Shown: positions 1 through 9,296 of the stretch, piece after piece
How positions within the stretch are numbered: the stretch's first letter is position 1
Layout of the letters: every line of letters starts with the position of its first letter
NCBI RefSeq assembly: GCF_023913755.1
Contig: NZ_JAMXBJ010000041.1
Span: 1-64,000, forward strand
Reading direction: 5' to 3'
DNA: 64,000 bases
Source of the DNA: Pseudarthrobacter cellobiosi
Lineage (GTDB): Bacteria; Actinomycetota; Actinomycetes; Actinomycetales; Micrococcaceae
Notes under the pieces: generated by a model
What the model was told of the DNA's origin: nothing
Seen by the model: only the letters and a program-made list of their open reading frames with translations
The model's database searches: none
Program-made: the position numbers and the translations under genes

Positions 1-40
1 AAAAGGCCGGCACCTTTCCAAGACAAGGAAACCGGCCTCG
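1..40 (-). terminator. Rho-independent terminator of the minus-strand operon
   Basis: GGCCGG (5-10) and TTTCC (15-19) pair with GGAAA (27-31) and CCGGCC (32-37), leaving a four-base bulge and a seven-base loop. On the minus strand the stem is followed by a run of at least four T, cut off by the window edge. It would end transcripts coming from the broken CPBP gene or from the nan operon. Confidence 0.6.
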
Positions 41-256
41 GGCCATTACGGCTCAAACCTGAGGAACCCTCAAACAATTACCGACCCACGCACCTAGCGG
101 TGAGGCCATTTTTCCTCCTTGCTTGAATGGGGTGGCCTGGTCCTGACCGGGACTATAGGCGCCGTTCGCAGGGCGACTGTTGCCCGCCGTCGTTCACCTG
201 GGTCGCCTCCTGAGGGAGAAGCGCCCGACGGCGGTGGCCGGGCGGGGTGCCTTGCG

Positions 257-965
257 CTAGGCCCGGCGATCCAGCGTCAAAGTGGCCAGAACCGCGAGAA
301 CAACGACCACGAAGTAGATCAGTTCCGCGCGGTCGGCACCGGCGCCGGTGAAGCCGAAGGAACCCGTCGTGAAGGTGCCCTGGCTGTTGTGGAACAGAAG
401 CGTCAGCAGGACGCTGCCGCCTGTGCGGTTGAAAAGCCAGACGTAGAGGAAGGTGATGGCGAACGTCGTCGGCAGGCCGATCAGGCTTAGCCCGCCAAAG
501 AGGACCAGCGGCAGGTGCCACAGAGCTACGAGGACGCCGAGAATGGCTGCGGACAGCAGCGGGGGACAGGACACCTGAAGCAGCGGGAGGGCGTAGCCGC
601 GGAACCCGGGTTCTTCGCCCAGTGGTCCGTCCAGCGGATTGACCAGCCGGACGGCGAAGACAGTAAGCAGCCCGCTCCACGTCAGCTGTGCGAGGCCCGG
701 AGCGGAGGCCCCGACTGCCATGGTGATGAGCCCCGCGACCAGGACAAGGACGGCGGGCAGGAGAAGCGCGACGGCGTACCAGATCCACCCGACGCGCCAC
801 CGGATGAGTCGCCGTCCCCAAGCACTGAAGCCAGGGAGGCCCTCGGCCAGGGCGATGACGATAACGGCCGCAGCAAGCGGGCCACGATGCCCAGGAAATC
901 GCGTAGGTCAGGACAAAGAATGCCAAAAGCCTGTGGTGTTTTAGCCAGCCCGTGGAACGGCGCAT
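257..965 (-). pseudogene. CPBP family intramembrane metalloprotease, frameshifted
   Basis: The C-terminal part (257-721 frame) carries the CPBP/Abi signature: GEEPGFRG with the Glu-Glu and Arg, then WHLP, then a FHN motif in late membrane helices. The N-terminal part (MRRSTGWLKHH, then a hydrophobic helix AFFVLTYAISWASWP) lies in another frame starting at 965. Dropping one base near 878 on the minus strand joins the two into a continuous protein of about 235 residues with several membrane helices and no other interruption. A single one-base insertion, real or a sequencing error, therefore breaks the gene. Family members cleave prenylated or other membrane substrates or act in bacteriocin immunity; the role here is unknown. 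It lies about 110 bases after nagA on the same strand. Confidence 0.75.
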
Positions 966-1074
966 GATGGCTCCAAACGGTCGCTGCAAGGTGCTCCAGT
1001 TGTCCGCCCCTGCCCGCGTGCGCGCCAGTGCTGGACGCTGGCCTTGACGGCGTTCCCGCAGTCCAGAGCCGGCG

Positions 1075-2346
1075 CTAAACTCCGACGGCGGGGCGGCCCA
1101 GGGTGCGCCCCTCGCGCAGGACCAGGACCCGGCGGAAGTCGTGGTCCACCACCACGACGTCGGCCCGCAGCCCCGCTCGGAGGCTTCCGATTTCCTGCTC
1201 CTGGCCAATGATGGCCGCCGGAACCGCGGTGGCTGAAAGGACGGCTGCGGCTGGCTCCACACCGGAGTTAATGGTCCGCCGCACCACGTCCAGCATTGTG
1301 GCCGTCCCGCCGGCGAGGGTGCCGTTGCTGAGCCGGGCCACAGCACCGCTGACAGAGACGGCGGCGGGACCCAGCTCGTAGTCGCCGTCCGGCAGTCCGG
1401 TGGCGGCCATGGAGTCGGTCACCAGGACCACGTTTTCTGCACCCACCAGCTCGAAGACCATCCGGACCGTTTCGGGGTCCAGGTGCGCGCCGTCGGCGAT
1501 GAGTTCCACGGCAATCGTTCCGGCCCCGGCCAGCCGGAGGCACGCGGCGACGGGTCCGGGGCTGCGGTGATGCAGCGGCGGCATGCCGTTAAAGAGGTGT
1601 GTGACGGTGGGGCGCGATACGGTATCCAGGCCGGAGGCCGCCAGCAGCTCCGCCGCCGCGGTGAGGGAGGCCGCCGTCGTCCGCGCGTCCGCGTCAGTGT
1701 GGCCCAATGACGGCGTGACGCCGTGCTCGGCGAGGGTATGCACCACGGCGTCGGCGCCGGGAAGTTCGGGCGCGTAGGTCATGGTCCGCAGGTGGCCGCC
1801 GGCCGCGGCCAGCAGCTCGCCCAGCATGGGGAGGTCCGGCTCGCGCAGGTACCGCGGATCCTGCGCGCCGCAGCGCGCGTGGGACAGGAACGGGCCCTCG
1901 GAGTGGATGCCCGCGATGAGTCCTTCGTCGGCGAGCTGCCGCAGGGTTGCCAGGCCGTGCATCAGGTCCTCGCGGGACGCCGTGACCATGCTTGCCAGCA
2001 GTGTGGTGGTGCCGCTGCGGTGCAGGAAGTCCACGGCGGTCCTGGCAGCCTCCTTATCACCGCTGGGGAAGTCGCCGCCCACGGCCCCATGGCAGTGCAG
2101 GTCCACGAGGCCGGGCAGAATCATGCTTCCCGGTGGCAGTTCGAGTTCTTCAAGGCCGGTGAGCGCCGCCTTAGCCAGACCAGCGCGGGGCCCCACATAC
2201 GCGATGCGGCCGTCCGCGACGGCCACCACGGCGTCGTCCTGGACCGAACCGTCGGTCAGGACTGTGCCGGCCAGCAGGTAGTTCCCGGACCCGGCGGCGG
2301 TGTGCTGTGTTTTTTCCGGCTGTGCTCGTTCCGGCGGCGGAGTCAC
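1075..2346 (-). CDS. nagA: N-acetylglucosamine-6-phosphate deacetylase
   Basis: Hydrolyses GlcNAc-6-phosphate to glucosamine-6-phosphate and acetate in the cytoplasm, the last acetyl-removing step of sialic acid and GlcNAc catabolism. The amidohydrolase fold is recognisable from LVDLHCHGAVGGDF (metal-binding His-x-His), HSEGPF, GHTDAD, THLFNGMPPLHHR and LVTDSMAATG, which holds the catalytic Asp. I start at a GTG whose GTGA overlaps the stop of nanE, giving 423 residues; the longer reading adds an Arg-rich tail that only shadows nanE. Translational coupling to nanE is likely. No nagB deaminase follows in the window, so the last step to fructose-6-phosphate must be encoded elsewhere. Confidence 0.95.
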   Translation of the reverse strand: MTPPPERAQPEKTQHTAAGSGNYLLAGTVLTDGSVQDDAVVAVADGRIAYVGPRAGLAKAALTGLEELELPPGSMILPGLVDLHCHGAVGGDFPSGDKEAARTAVDFLHRSGTTTLLASMVTASREDLMHGLATLRQLADEGLIAGIHSEGPFLSHARCGAQDPRYLREPDLPMLGELLAAAGGHLRTMTYAPELPGADAVVHTLAEHGVTPSLGHTDADARTTAASLTAAAELLAASGLDTVSRPTVTHLFNGMPPLHHRSPGPVAACLRLAGAGTIAVELIADGAHLDPETVRMVFELVGAENVVLVTDSMAATGLPDGDYELGPAAVSVSGAVARLSNGTLAGGTATMLDVVRRTINSGVEPAAAVLSATAVPAAIIGQEQEIGSLRAGLRADVVVVDHDFRRVLVLREGRTLGRPAVGV

Positions 2347-3026
2347 TTCAGGGCCTCGGCGAACCAGCCGGTGATGGTGGCCGGGTGCGTGATCGCGGTA
2401 CCGACGACGACGGCGAACGCGCCGGCGTCGAGGCACTGCCGGGCCTGGGCGGGGGAGTGGAGGCGGCCTTCGGCGATTAGCGGCACGCCGAAGCCGGCGG
2501 CCGCGATCTGCTCCAGCAGTTCCAGGTCGGGGCCGTGCGTCTTGGGGCGCTCGCCGGAGTAGCCGGACAGCGTGGTGCCGATCAGGTCGGCTCCGGCCTC
2601 GACAGCCGCGGCAGCGTCGTCGAACGAGCCGCAGTCCGCCATCACCAAGGCGTGGGAATCCTGGTGGATGCCCGCCACCATCTGGGCCAGGGTCAGGCCG
2701 TCCGGTCGCTCCCGGCGCGTGCCGTCGATCGCCACCACGTGGGCGCCCGCGTTGGCCACAGCCAAAGCGTGGCGGAGTGTGGGAGTGATGAAGACGCCGT
2801 CGTGCCCGTCCTTCCAGAGCCCGATCACCGGAACCTCAACGGCTGCACGCGTGAACTGAACATCGGCCAGGCCCTGGACACGGACAGCAGCGGCGCCGCC
2901 GATCACCGCGGAGGCGGCCATCTGCGCCGTGGTGCGCGGGTCCCGCAGGGGCTCGCCCGGAGACGCCTGGCAGGACACGATGAGTTGCCCGCGCAGGGCT
3001 TCGAGGGCTTCGGGGGTCAGAATCAC
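2343..3026 (-). CDS. nanE: N-acetylmannosamine-6-phosphate 2-epimerase
   Basis: Converts ManNAc-6-phosphate to GlcNAc-6-phosphate, linking the kinase NanK to NagA. The protein has the usual length (227 residues) of a single TIM barrel, with LIVSCQA near the N-terminus, a conserved IGLWKDGHDGVFITPT segment, DCGSFDDA, the IGTTLSGYSG loop and the phosphate-binding LIAEGRLHSP and AVVVGTAIT segments. The start is GTG with AGAGGA eight to nine bases upstream. It overlaps nagA by four bases and follows nanK after an 85-base gap, so all three are probably co-transcribed. Confidence 0.95.
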   Translation of the reverse strand: MILTPEALEALRGQLIVSCQASPGEPLRDPRTTAQMAASAVIGGAAAVRVQGLADVQFTRAAVEVPVIGLWKDGHDGVFITPTLRHALAVANAGAHVVAIDGTRRERPDGLTLAQMVAGIHQDSHALVMADCGSFDDAAAAVEAGADLIGTTLSGYSGERPKTHGPDLELLEQIAAAGFGVPLIAEGRLHSPAQARQCLDAGAFAVVVGTAITHPATITGWFAEALK

Positions 3027-3111
3027 GGTCGGTTCCTCTGGAAGGTTGGCGGAGCGGGCTGAAGATCGGGGTGGGGCGCGGTGGTCAGGCGAGGTGCTTG
3101 GGACGACGGTG

Positions 3112-4059
3112 TCAGGACGGAGTGGTGAGGACCAGGCGCGCGGCGCCCACCATTGCTGCTGCGTTGCCGAGTTTAGCGGGCAGGACGGGGAGGCCGAGCA
3201 GTGCCGGCAGGAGTTCGGCGCGCAGGGCGCGCTCCATGGGGCGCCACCAGGGGGCTCCGGCGTCGGAGAGCCCGCCGGAAACCACCACCACTTCGGGGTC
3301 CAGGATGTTGGCGAGTCCGCCCACGGCCTGGCCGGCCGCGGCGGCGCCCATGCTCACGGCTTTGATGGCTATGGCATCGCTGGCGCCGGCGAGGGCAAAG
3401 ACGCCGCGGGCGTCCAGCACCGGCTGGTTGCCGCCCAGACGCACGTACGCCTCGCGGATGGCGGGTCCGGAGGCTATCGCCTCAACGTGCCCGGCCCCGC
3501 CGCAGACACAGGGGACAGCCTGGCCCTCGTGGAACGCATATGGGGAGGCGAAGTGGCCCACGTGGCCGCCCGCGTAGCGGTGTCCCAGGACCGGGTGCCC
3601 GGTCAGGACAAAACTGCCGCCGACGCCGGTGCCGAAGGCCACCAGGAGCGAACTTGCAGTCCCTGCGGCGGAACCCGTCCACGACTCACCCAGGGCGTGC
3701 GCGTGGACATCGTTCACCGCCCGCACAGCCGCCGGCGCCAGGCCCAGCCGGCGGGCCAACCCTGCGGTCAGCTCCGTCCCGGCCCACCCGAGGATGGCAT
3801 CGGTAGCGGACACCACAACACCGTGAGCGGCGTCGATGACCCCTGCCGAGCCAACCCCGACCCCCACCACGTCCAGGCCCTCTGCTTGAGCCCGGGACAT
3901 GAGGGAAGAAACCAGTGCCGCAGTAGCGTCCAGGATCGCGTCGCCACCATCCCGGTTCAGGGTAGGAATGGTCTCCGAAAACAAGACCTCCCCGTCCCCG
4001 GAAACAACCCCGGCAGCAGTCTTAGTACCCCCAAGGTCAACACCGATCGCGTACTGCAT
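3112..4059 (-). CDS. nanK: ROK-family N-acetylmannosamine kinase
   Basis: Probably phosphorylates ManNAc released by the lyase, using ATP. The ROK fold is clear: GVDLGGTKT phosphate loop at residues 6-14, a second nucleotide region LLVAFGTGVGGSFV, and the zinc-binding segment GHVGHF followed by CVCGGAGHVE. In that segment the usual third Cys (CxCGxxGC) is His, a variant seen in other actinobacterial ROK kinases that should still bind zinc. At 315 residues there is no N-terminal DNA-binding helix, so it is a kinase and not a ROK repressor. Glucokinase activity cannot be excluded from sequence alone; the neighbours nanE and nanA favour ManNAc. AGGACAG lies just before the ATG. Confidence 0.88.
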   Translation of the reverse strand: MQYAIGVDLGGTKTAAGVVSGDGEVLFSETIPTLNRDGGDAILDATAALVSSLMSRAQAEGLDVVGVGVGSAGVIDAAHGVVVSATDAILGWAGTELTAGLARRLGLAPAAVRAVNDVHAHALGESWTGSAAGTASSLLVAFGTGVGGSFVLTGHPVLGHRYAGGHVGHFASPYAFHEGQAVPCVCGGAGHVEAIASGPAIREAYVRLGGNQPVLDARGVFALAGASDAIAIKAVSMGAAAAGQAVGGLANILDPEVVVVSGGLSDAGAPWWRPMERALRAELLPALLGLPVLPAKLGNAAAMVGAARLVLTTPS

Positions 4060-4142
4060 TTCTGTCCTTCTGTCCTGTCAGTTTCGTTGTGGCCGGGTCG
4101 GTGCCAGTCCGCGGCCTTGCCGGCGCTTAGACGCCTCCCGGC

Positions 4143-4177
4143 GTCGTCTTCCGGTCGCGGGGCGACCTGCAGACGAC
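4143..4177 (-). other. Intercistronic RNA hairpin between nanA and nanK
   Basis: GTCGTCT (4143-4149) pairs with AGACGAC (4171-4177), and inside it GGTCGC (4153-4158) pairs with GCGACC (4162-4167) around a GGG loop, giving 13 perfect pairs. It sits in a 187-base gap that is long for this otherwise tight operon. No T-run follows, so RNA processing or stability control is likelier than full termination. Confidence 0.5.
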
Positions 4178-4246
4178 TCTGGTCGGCGATGCGCGCCTAC
4201 GCAAGACCCCGGCCCGGCACCTAAGTGCCTCGCCCGGCAGCGATGA

Positions 4247-5176
4247 CTAGACCAGGCCGTTGCGTTCGAGGATGACCTTGATCGCGGCGGTCTCGTCCTC
4301 GTCCAGGGAGAGCATGGGGGCGCTCATGACGTTCGTCTTGATGATGCCCATGAGCTGCAGGGCGGTCTTGAAGGCGCCCAGGCCCGCGGCGTTGCCGGAC
4401 ATGCGGCCGGCCTTGGGGGTGTAGACGATCTCGAAGACGTCAGCCAAGCGGTCCTGCTCGGCTGCGGCCTGGGCCCAGTCGCCGGCCTGTGCGGCGTCGA
4501 ACAGGCGGCGGTAGCCGGCCGGGTCAACGTTGCCGAGGCCCGGAACAACACCCTGGGCGCCGCCCAGGAGGGCGCCGTCCACAACCACTTCGTGGCCGGT
4601 GAAGATGTCGAAGTTGGGGATGTCCTTGGCGGCCAGCAGCAGCTGGCGGAACGAGACGTCGTCGCCGGAGGAGTCCTTCACCCCGGCAATGACGCCCTCG
4701 CGGCCCAGCTCGACCAGAAGGTCTGTGGGCAGCTTGAAGTGGGTGCGCACCGGCACGTCGTAGGCGAAGACGGGAACGTCGACGGCGGCGGCGATGGAGC
4801 GGAAATGCGTGCCGTTCTCCTGGGCGTTGGAGATGGCGTAGTACAGGCTGGTGGCCACGATCGAGTCGGCACCCAGCGCGATGACGCGCTTGGCTTCTTC
4901 GATGACGCGGTTGGTGGTCTGCTCTACAGCGCCCACGATCACCGGCACCTGGCCCGCGTTCACGCCTGCCACGGTCTGCACGACAAGGTCGCGCTCGGTG
5001 TTGGTCATATGGGTGACCTCGCCGGAGGAACCCAGCACGAACAGGCCGCTGACGCCGCCGTCGAGCAGGTGCTTGGTGACGTTTTCCAGCGACGGTACGT
5101 CGATGGCGCCATCGACGGTGCGGGGGGTTACGACGGGCGGAATGACGCCCTGGAAACGGGAAGCGACGGTGGTCAC
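4247..5176 (-). CDS. nanA: N-acetylneuraminate lyase (DapA superfamily)
   Basis: Expected to cleave N-acetylneuraminate to ManNAc and pyruvate through a Schiff base. The DHDPS/NAL TIM barrel shows the GSSGEVT loop (variant of GTTGE), SLYYA with the catalytic Tyr, and GVKDSSGD with the Schiff-base Lys. The subfamily cannot be fixed from these motifs alone because DapA-like lyases use several substrates; position between a sialate-type importer and nanK-nanE-nagA makes sialate the best choice. I start at GTG (309 residues) with GGAG six bases upstream; a TTG four codons earlier overlaps that Shine-Dalgarno and is less likely. It follows the second transporter ATPase after 48 bases. Confidence 0.85.
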   Translation of the reverse strand: MTTVASRFQGVIPPVVTPRTVDGAIDVPSLENVTKHLLDGGVSGLFVLGSSGEVTHMTNTERDLVVQTVAGVNAGQVPVIVGAVEQTTNRVIEEAKRVIALGADSIVATSLYYAISNAQENGTHFRSIAAAVDVPVFAYDVPVRTHFKLPTDLLVELGREGVIAGVKDSSGDDVSFRQLLLAAKDIPNFDIFTGHEVVVDGALLGGAQGVVPGLGNVDPAGYRRLFDAAQAGDWAQAAAEQDRLADVFEIVYTPKAGRMSGNAAGLGAFKTALQLMGIIKTNVMSAPMLSLDEDETAAIKVILERNGLV

Positions 5177-5224
5177 AGTGTTCTCCAAATATTGATGGTT
5201 AGACGAAAATTTGAGGTGGGAAAG

Positions 5225-6040
5225 CTAGATGTGGAGCAGGCTCGGGGCGGCGCCCAGGAGCTTCTTGGTGTAGTCGTTGGTGGGGCTGTCGAAGACCTGG
5301 GTGGCGGTGCCCTGCTCGACGATCTTGCCGAAGTACATAACGCAGATGCGGTCCGAGACGTAGCGGACCGTCTGGATGTCATGCGAGATGAACACCATGC
5401 CGAGGTTCAGCTGGGTCTTCAGGTCCGAGAGCAGGTTCAGCACCTGGGCGCGGACGGAGACGTCCAGGGCCGACGTCGGCTCGTCTGCCACGATGATGTC
5501 CGGGTCCAGTGCCAGTGCGCGGGCGATTGCCACACGCTGGCGCTGGCCGCCGGAAACCTGCGACGGCGTGACCTCGGCCGCGGACTGCGGCAGGCCCACC
5601 AGGGCCAGGAGTTCCTTGACCTTTGCCGCGCGCGTTGCTGCGGTGCCGATGCCGTGGATCTGGAGGGGGTCCGTGAGGATGTCCTGGACGGTCATGCGCG
5701 GGTTCAGCGCCGTGGCCGGGTCCTGGAAGACCACGGACACGGACCGGCCGAATTCCTTGCGCATGGCGGCGTTCCGCTTGATGGCGGGCTTGCCGTGGAA
5801 CAGCACCTCGCCCGACGTCGGCGTCTGCAGTCCCACGAGCACGGACGCGAGCGTGGACTTGCCGCAGCCGGACTCACCCACGATGCCCACGGTTTCGCCG
5901 CGGCTGATGCTGAAGTCGACGCCGTCGACCGCCTTGACGATGTTCGGGCGGAAGAGCCCGCCGCCACGTGCGTGGTGGTAGACCTTGACGTCCTTGAGCT
6001 CGATGACCGGCTTTGAGTCTTGCTGCATTGACTGACTCAT
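5225..6040 (-). CDS. satD: Sialate/oligopeptide-type ABC importer, second ATPase
   Basis: ATP-hydrolysing subunit of an Opp/Dpp-class importer, acting at the inner face of the membrane. Walker [11 protein letters not shown]-loop VVFQDP, signature VSGGQRQR, Walker B VADEPTSALD and the switch His in SHD are all present in 271 residues. The C-terminal DYTKKLLGA is typical of OppF/DppF-type subunits, though the usual extra iron-sulfur or dimer tail is short. Its ATG overlaps the stop of the fused permease-ATPase (ATGA), with GAAGGAGG just upstream, so synthesis of the two is coupled. It corresponds to SatD of the Haemophilus ducreyi sialate transporter; assignment to sialate rests on the operon. 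Confidence 0.85.
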   Translation of the reverse strand: MSQSMQQDSKPVIELKDVKVYHHARGGGLFRPNIVKAVDGVDFSISRGETVGIVGESGCGKSTLASVLVGLQTPTSGEVLFHGKPAIKRNAAMRKEFGRSVSVVFQDPATALNPRMTVQDILTDPLQIHGIGTAATRAAKVKELLALVGLPQSAAEVTPSQVSGGQRQRVAIARALALDPDIIVADEPTSALDVSVRAQVLNLLSDLKTQLNLGMVFISHDIQTVRYVSDRICVMYFGKIVEQGTATQVFDSPTNDYTKKLLGAAPSLLHI

Positions 6041-8172
6041 TTTGCATCCTCCTTCAGGTGGCTCGCCCAGTAGTGGTCAGCGTCCCCGCCATTGGCGGCT
6101 CCCACTGACGTCAGGACCAGCTGCTGGTTGGGGTCGGCGTCGGACCGCAGTGAACGCGGGGCGAAGCGGTCGCCCGGGGCGAAGTCGCGCGGGGACGGGA
6201 CGGTGCCGGGGATCTGGTGCAGGCGCACGGCGTCGGCCTCGATGGAGAGGACAGCGCCGAGCAGGCCGCGGGTGTACTCGTGCTTGGGGTTCTGCAGCAG
6301 CTCCGAAGCCTGCGCGGATTCCACCACCTGGCCGGCGTACATCACCGTGATGCGGTGGGCCAGGGAGGCCACCAGGGCGAGGTCGTGGCTGACGAAGACC
6401 ATGGCGAAGCCGAGCTGTTCGCGCAGCTCGTTGAGCAGGTCCACTACCTGCTTCTGGACGGTGACGTCCAGGGCGGTGGTGGGCTCATCGGCAACCACGA
6501 TCTTCGGCGAACGGGACAGGGCCATGGCGATCAGGACGCGCTGGCGCTGGCCGCCGGAGAGCTCGTGCGGGTAGCTGGCGAGCGTCCGGACGGGATCAAG
6601 CTTGACCAGTTCCAGCAGCTCGGTGGGGGTCTTGCGGCCGCCGCGCTTGGTCAGCTGCTCCATCTGGTCCTTGATCTTCATGGACGGGTTCAGGGAGCTC
6701 AGGGCGTCCTGGTAGACCATGGCGATCTGCTCGCCGCGCAGGCCTTCGTAGGCTTTGATGCTGCTGTGGCTGGTGGCCGGATCCAGCAGTTCCTTGCCGT
6801 CGAACTTGATGGAACCGGTGACCTGCGCGGTTTTGGGCAGCAGGCCCATGACCGCGAGGGACGTGATGGACTTGCCGCAGCCGGATTCGCCCACCAGGCC
6901 CATGGTTTCGCCTTCGCGGACCGTGAAGGAGACGTTGTCCACAATCGCGGTGTCGCCGAAGCGGCCCGGGAAGCGGATGGACAGGTTCCTGACCTCCAGG
7001 ACGTTGCGGGCGCCGGCCGGTACCTGGGGGAGGCGGTCGGTGCGCGTGGCCTCGATGGCGGAGAGCAGTTCCAGTTCCTTGTCCAGCAGCAGGTGCGGGT
7101 TCGCCGCGGCCAGCTTCGGATCGGAGAGGATGGCTGCCTCGTTGTAGTGCTCCTCGGTGAGGACGTCGCCGTAGGCGGCGCGCACGCCGTCGAGCTCGTG
7201 CTCTTCCACCACTGACGGCTGGGCCACGGAGGTCCCGATCTGGGTGTCGACGCCGGCACCCACCGCTGCGCCGGCAACGACAGCTGCCGAGCCGTCGTCG
7301 TCCTTTACTACAGGTGCCTTGCGCAGTTTCGGGTTCACCATGGCGTCGGTGAGGCCCTCGGCGAGGATGTTCAGGGACAGCACGGTGAGCAGGATGGTCA
7401 CACCGGCGAAGGTGGTGGCCCACCAGCCGCCGGACAGGACCAGGTTGCGGCCGTAGGAGATCACGTTGCCCCACGACGGGGCGGGGTCCTGGACGCCGGC
7501 GCCGAGGAAGGACAGCGAGGCTTCGAGGATGATGGCGTCAGCCACCATGACCGTGGCGAACACCAGCACGGGGGCGGCGGTGTTGCGGACGATGTGCTTG
7601 AGCAGGATGTAGAAGCGGCCTGCGCCGATCACACGCTCAGCGCGGACGTAGTCTTCGCCGTACTGGGAGAGCACGTTGGCGCGGACCACGCGGGCCAGTT
7701 GCGGGGTGTAGATGATGGCGATCGCGATGATGATGGTGGGAACCGAGTTGCCGAACGCGGCCAGCAGCACTGCGGCCAGGGCGATGCCCGGGAACGCCAT
7801 CAGGATGTCCATGAGGCGCATGATCAGTTCGTTGACGGCCTTGCTGGACGTCGCGGCGAAGGAGCCCAGCAGGGCGCCTACCAGGATGGCCAGGATCACG
7901 GCGCCGAGGCCGATCATCAGCGAGGACTGGGCGCCGAAGAGCAGTCGGGAGAAGATGTCGCGGCCCAGCCGGTCCGTGCCGAAGAAGTGCTCGGCGCCCG
8001 GCGGGGTGGCGGGGATGAAGGTCTCCAGCGGATCGTGCGGCGCGATGACCGGCGCGAACACGGCGGAGAGGACGATCATGATGAGGAAGAGGAGGGCGAT
8101 GCGGGAGCCCCAAGGCAGGGCCTTGAAACGGATGCCCGGGGCACTCAGCCGTTCAGCAAGCTTGCTACGCAT
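6037..8172 (-). CDS. satC: Fused ABC permease-ATPase of the sialate-type importer
   Basis: One 711-residue chain joins a DppC-type permease to a DppD-type ATPase. Residues 1 to about 300 hold an N-terminal helix, the [15 protein letters not shown] motif and the permease EAA loop before ASLSFLG. Residues about 300-400 form a polar, Ala-rich linker. From about 400 on there is a complete ATPase with [39 protein letters not shown] and SHD. This architecture matches SatC of Haemophilus ducreyi and the comparable corynebacterial sialate transporters, which is strong support for sialate as substrate. The ORF is uninterrupted and codon use is normal, so the fusion is not a sequencing artefact. It starts three bases after the stop of the upstream permease gene. 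Confidence 0.88.
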   Translation of the reverse strand: MRSKLAERLSAPGIRFKALPWGSRIALLFLIMIVLSAVFAPVIAPHDPLETFIPATPPGAEHFFGTDRLGRDIFSRLLFGAQSSLMIGLGAVILAILVGALLGSFAATSSKAVNELIMRLMDILMAFPGIALAAVLLAAFGNSVPTIIIAIAIIYTPQLARVVRANVLSQYGEDYVRAERVIGAGRFYILLKHIVRNTAAPVLVFATVMVADAIILEASLSFLGAGVQDPAPSWGNVISYGRNLVLSGGWWATTFAGVTILLTVLSLNILAEGLTDAMVNPKLRKAPVVKDDDGSAAVVAGAAVGAGVDTQIGTSVAQPSVVEEHELDGVRAAYGDVLTEEHYNEAAILSDPKLAAANPHLLLDKELELLSAIEATRTDRLPQVPAGARNVLEVRNLSIRFPGRFGDTAIVDNVSFTVREGETMGLVGESGCGKSITSLAVMGLLPKTAQVTGSIKFDGKELLDPATSHSSIKAYEGLRGEQIAMVYQDALSSLNPSMKIKDQMEQLTKRGGRKTPTELLELVKLDPVRTLASYPHELSGGQRQRVLIAMALSRSPKIVVADEPTTALDVTVQKQVVDLLNELREQLGFAMVFVSHDLALVASLAHRITVMYAGQVVESAQASELLQNPKHEYTRGLLGAVLSIEADAVRLHQIPGTVPSPRDFAPGDRFAPRSLRSDADPNQQLVLTSVGAANGGDADHYWASHLKEDAK

Positions 8173-8175
8173 GAG

Positions 8176-9132
8176 CTATACCGTCCTGATTCGGGGGTTG
8201 ATGAGCAGGTACAGGAGGTCCACCACGATGTTCACCAGAACGAAGGTGACGGAGATGGTGAGCACCACGCCCTGGACCAGGTTGACGTCCAGATTGGTGA
8301 TGCCGTTGAGGATCAGCTGGCCCATGCCGGGCAGGGCGAAGATCATTTCAATCACGACGGCGCCGCCGAGCAGGTAGCCCACGCGGAGTCCCAGCACGGT
8401 CACCGGAGTCACCAGCGCGTTGCGCAGGACGTTCTTGGAGACCACTTCGCGGTAGGGGACACCGTTGCCGATGGCGGTGCGGACGTAGTCGCGGTCCAGC
8501 TCCTCCACCATCGAGGTGCGGACCACGCGGATCAGCGAGGCGGAGACAGGGATGCCGAGGGCCAGGGCCGGGAGGGCCATCGAGTTGAGCCAGCCGCCGA
8601 AGCCGGATTCCGGCGTCGCGATTCCCCCGGAGGGGAACAGGGGGCTGGCGCCGAGGGCGAACCACTGGATCAGGAGGATGCCCAGCCAGAACGACGGCGT
8701 GGCGATCGCGGCGATCGAGAAAACGCGGACCAGCTGGTCCTGCCATTTGTCGCGGTAGAGGGCGCCGAGGATGCCGAAGGTCAGCGACAGGACCACGGCG
8801 ACGATCACGCCGAGGAAGGTCAGCTGCAGCGTCAGGGGGAACGCGGAGCCGATCATGGAGGCCACCGACTTCGCCGGCGGGGTGGTGACGCCGAGGTCCA
8901 GCTGCAGGAGCTTGCCGAGGAAGCTGAAGTACTGGATGACCAGCGGATCGTTCAGGCCGTTTTCCTGGCGGTACTGCTGCTTCGCTTCTTCGCTGGCGCC
9001 GTCGCCGAGGGCGGAGCTTGCCTGGTCGCCGGGAGCGGCCTGCAGGACTAGGAAGACGAGCAGGGTGATGCCCAGGATCATCAATGGCAGTGCTGCGAGT
9101 CTGCGGCCAAGCAGACGCAATATCGTGACCAA
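8176..9132 (-). CDS. satB: Sialate/oligopeptide-type ABC importer permease
   Basis: DppB-type membrane subunit forming half of the translocation path, 318 residues with about six hydrophobic helices. The N-terminal RRLAALPLMILGITLLVFLVL helix region, the periplasmic segment with NDPLVIQYF, and the cytoplasmic EAA loop (NVLRNALVTPVTVLG) are typical of the family. The start is TTG, with GGAG six bases ahead. It follows the binding-protein gene after a 164-base gap containing a stable hairpin and precedes the fused permease-ATPase by three bases. Substrate is inferred from the operon. Confidence 0.87.
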   Translation of the reverse strand: MVTILRLLGRRLAALPLMILGITLLVFLVLQAAPGDQASSALGDGASEEAKQQYRQENGLNDPLVIQYFSFLGKLLQLDLGVTTPPAKSVASMIGSAFPLTLQLTFLGVIVAVVLSLTFGILGALYRDKWQDQLVRVFSIAAIATPSFWLGILLIQWFALGASPLFPSGGIATPESGFGGWLNSMALPALALGIPVSASLIRVVRTSMVEELDRDYVRTAIGNGVPYREVVSKNVLRNALVTPVTVLGLRVGYLLGGAVVIEMIFALPGMGQLILNGITNLDVNLVQGVVLTISVTFVLVNIVVDLLYLLINPRIRTV

Positions 9133-9197
9133 TTTGTTCTCCGGTTTGTTTGGTTGTGCCGCGGGGGGAGCGTCACGGGGTGGTGCTTCTCAGCCCA

Positions 9198-9229
9198 GAG
9201 GGGCCATGGCCAGCGGGCCACAGCCCCTC
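9198..9229 (-). other. Intercistronic hairpin between binding protein and permease genes
   Basis: A 14-base stem (9198-9211 with 9216-9229, two G-U pairs on the transcript) and a four-base loop lie in the 164-base gap after the binding-protein gene. Such hairpins commonly protect the upstream message from 3' decay, so the binding protein would be made in excess over the membrane subunits. The arrangement is seen; the function is inferred. Confidence 0.55.
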
Positions 9230-9296
9230 TGCTGCGTCGAGTTGGTGATGCCGTTTCCAGGGAAGTCCCGGGTGATGCGCTGGTTCTCAGCGCAGC

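Noticed and set aside
3520..3600. His in place of the third zinc Cys of the ROK kinase as evidence of inactivation
   Set aside because: His can bind zinc and the same variant is familiar in actinobacterial ROK kinases.
2929..4224. Long plus-strand ORF opposite nanE and nanK
   Set aside because: It is the antisense shadow of two well-supported genes, has no family signature and a skewed Gly/Ala/Arg composition.
7594..9051. 485-codon plus-strand ORF rich in His, Gln, Asp and Gly
   Set aside because: Its composition is that of the complement of membrane-protein codons in satB and satC, and there is no ribosome site or recognisable domain.
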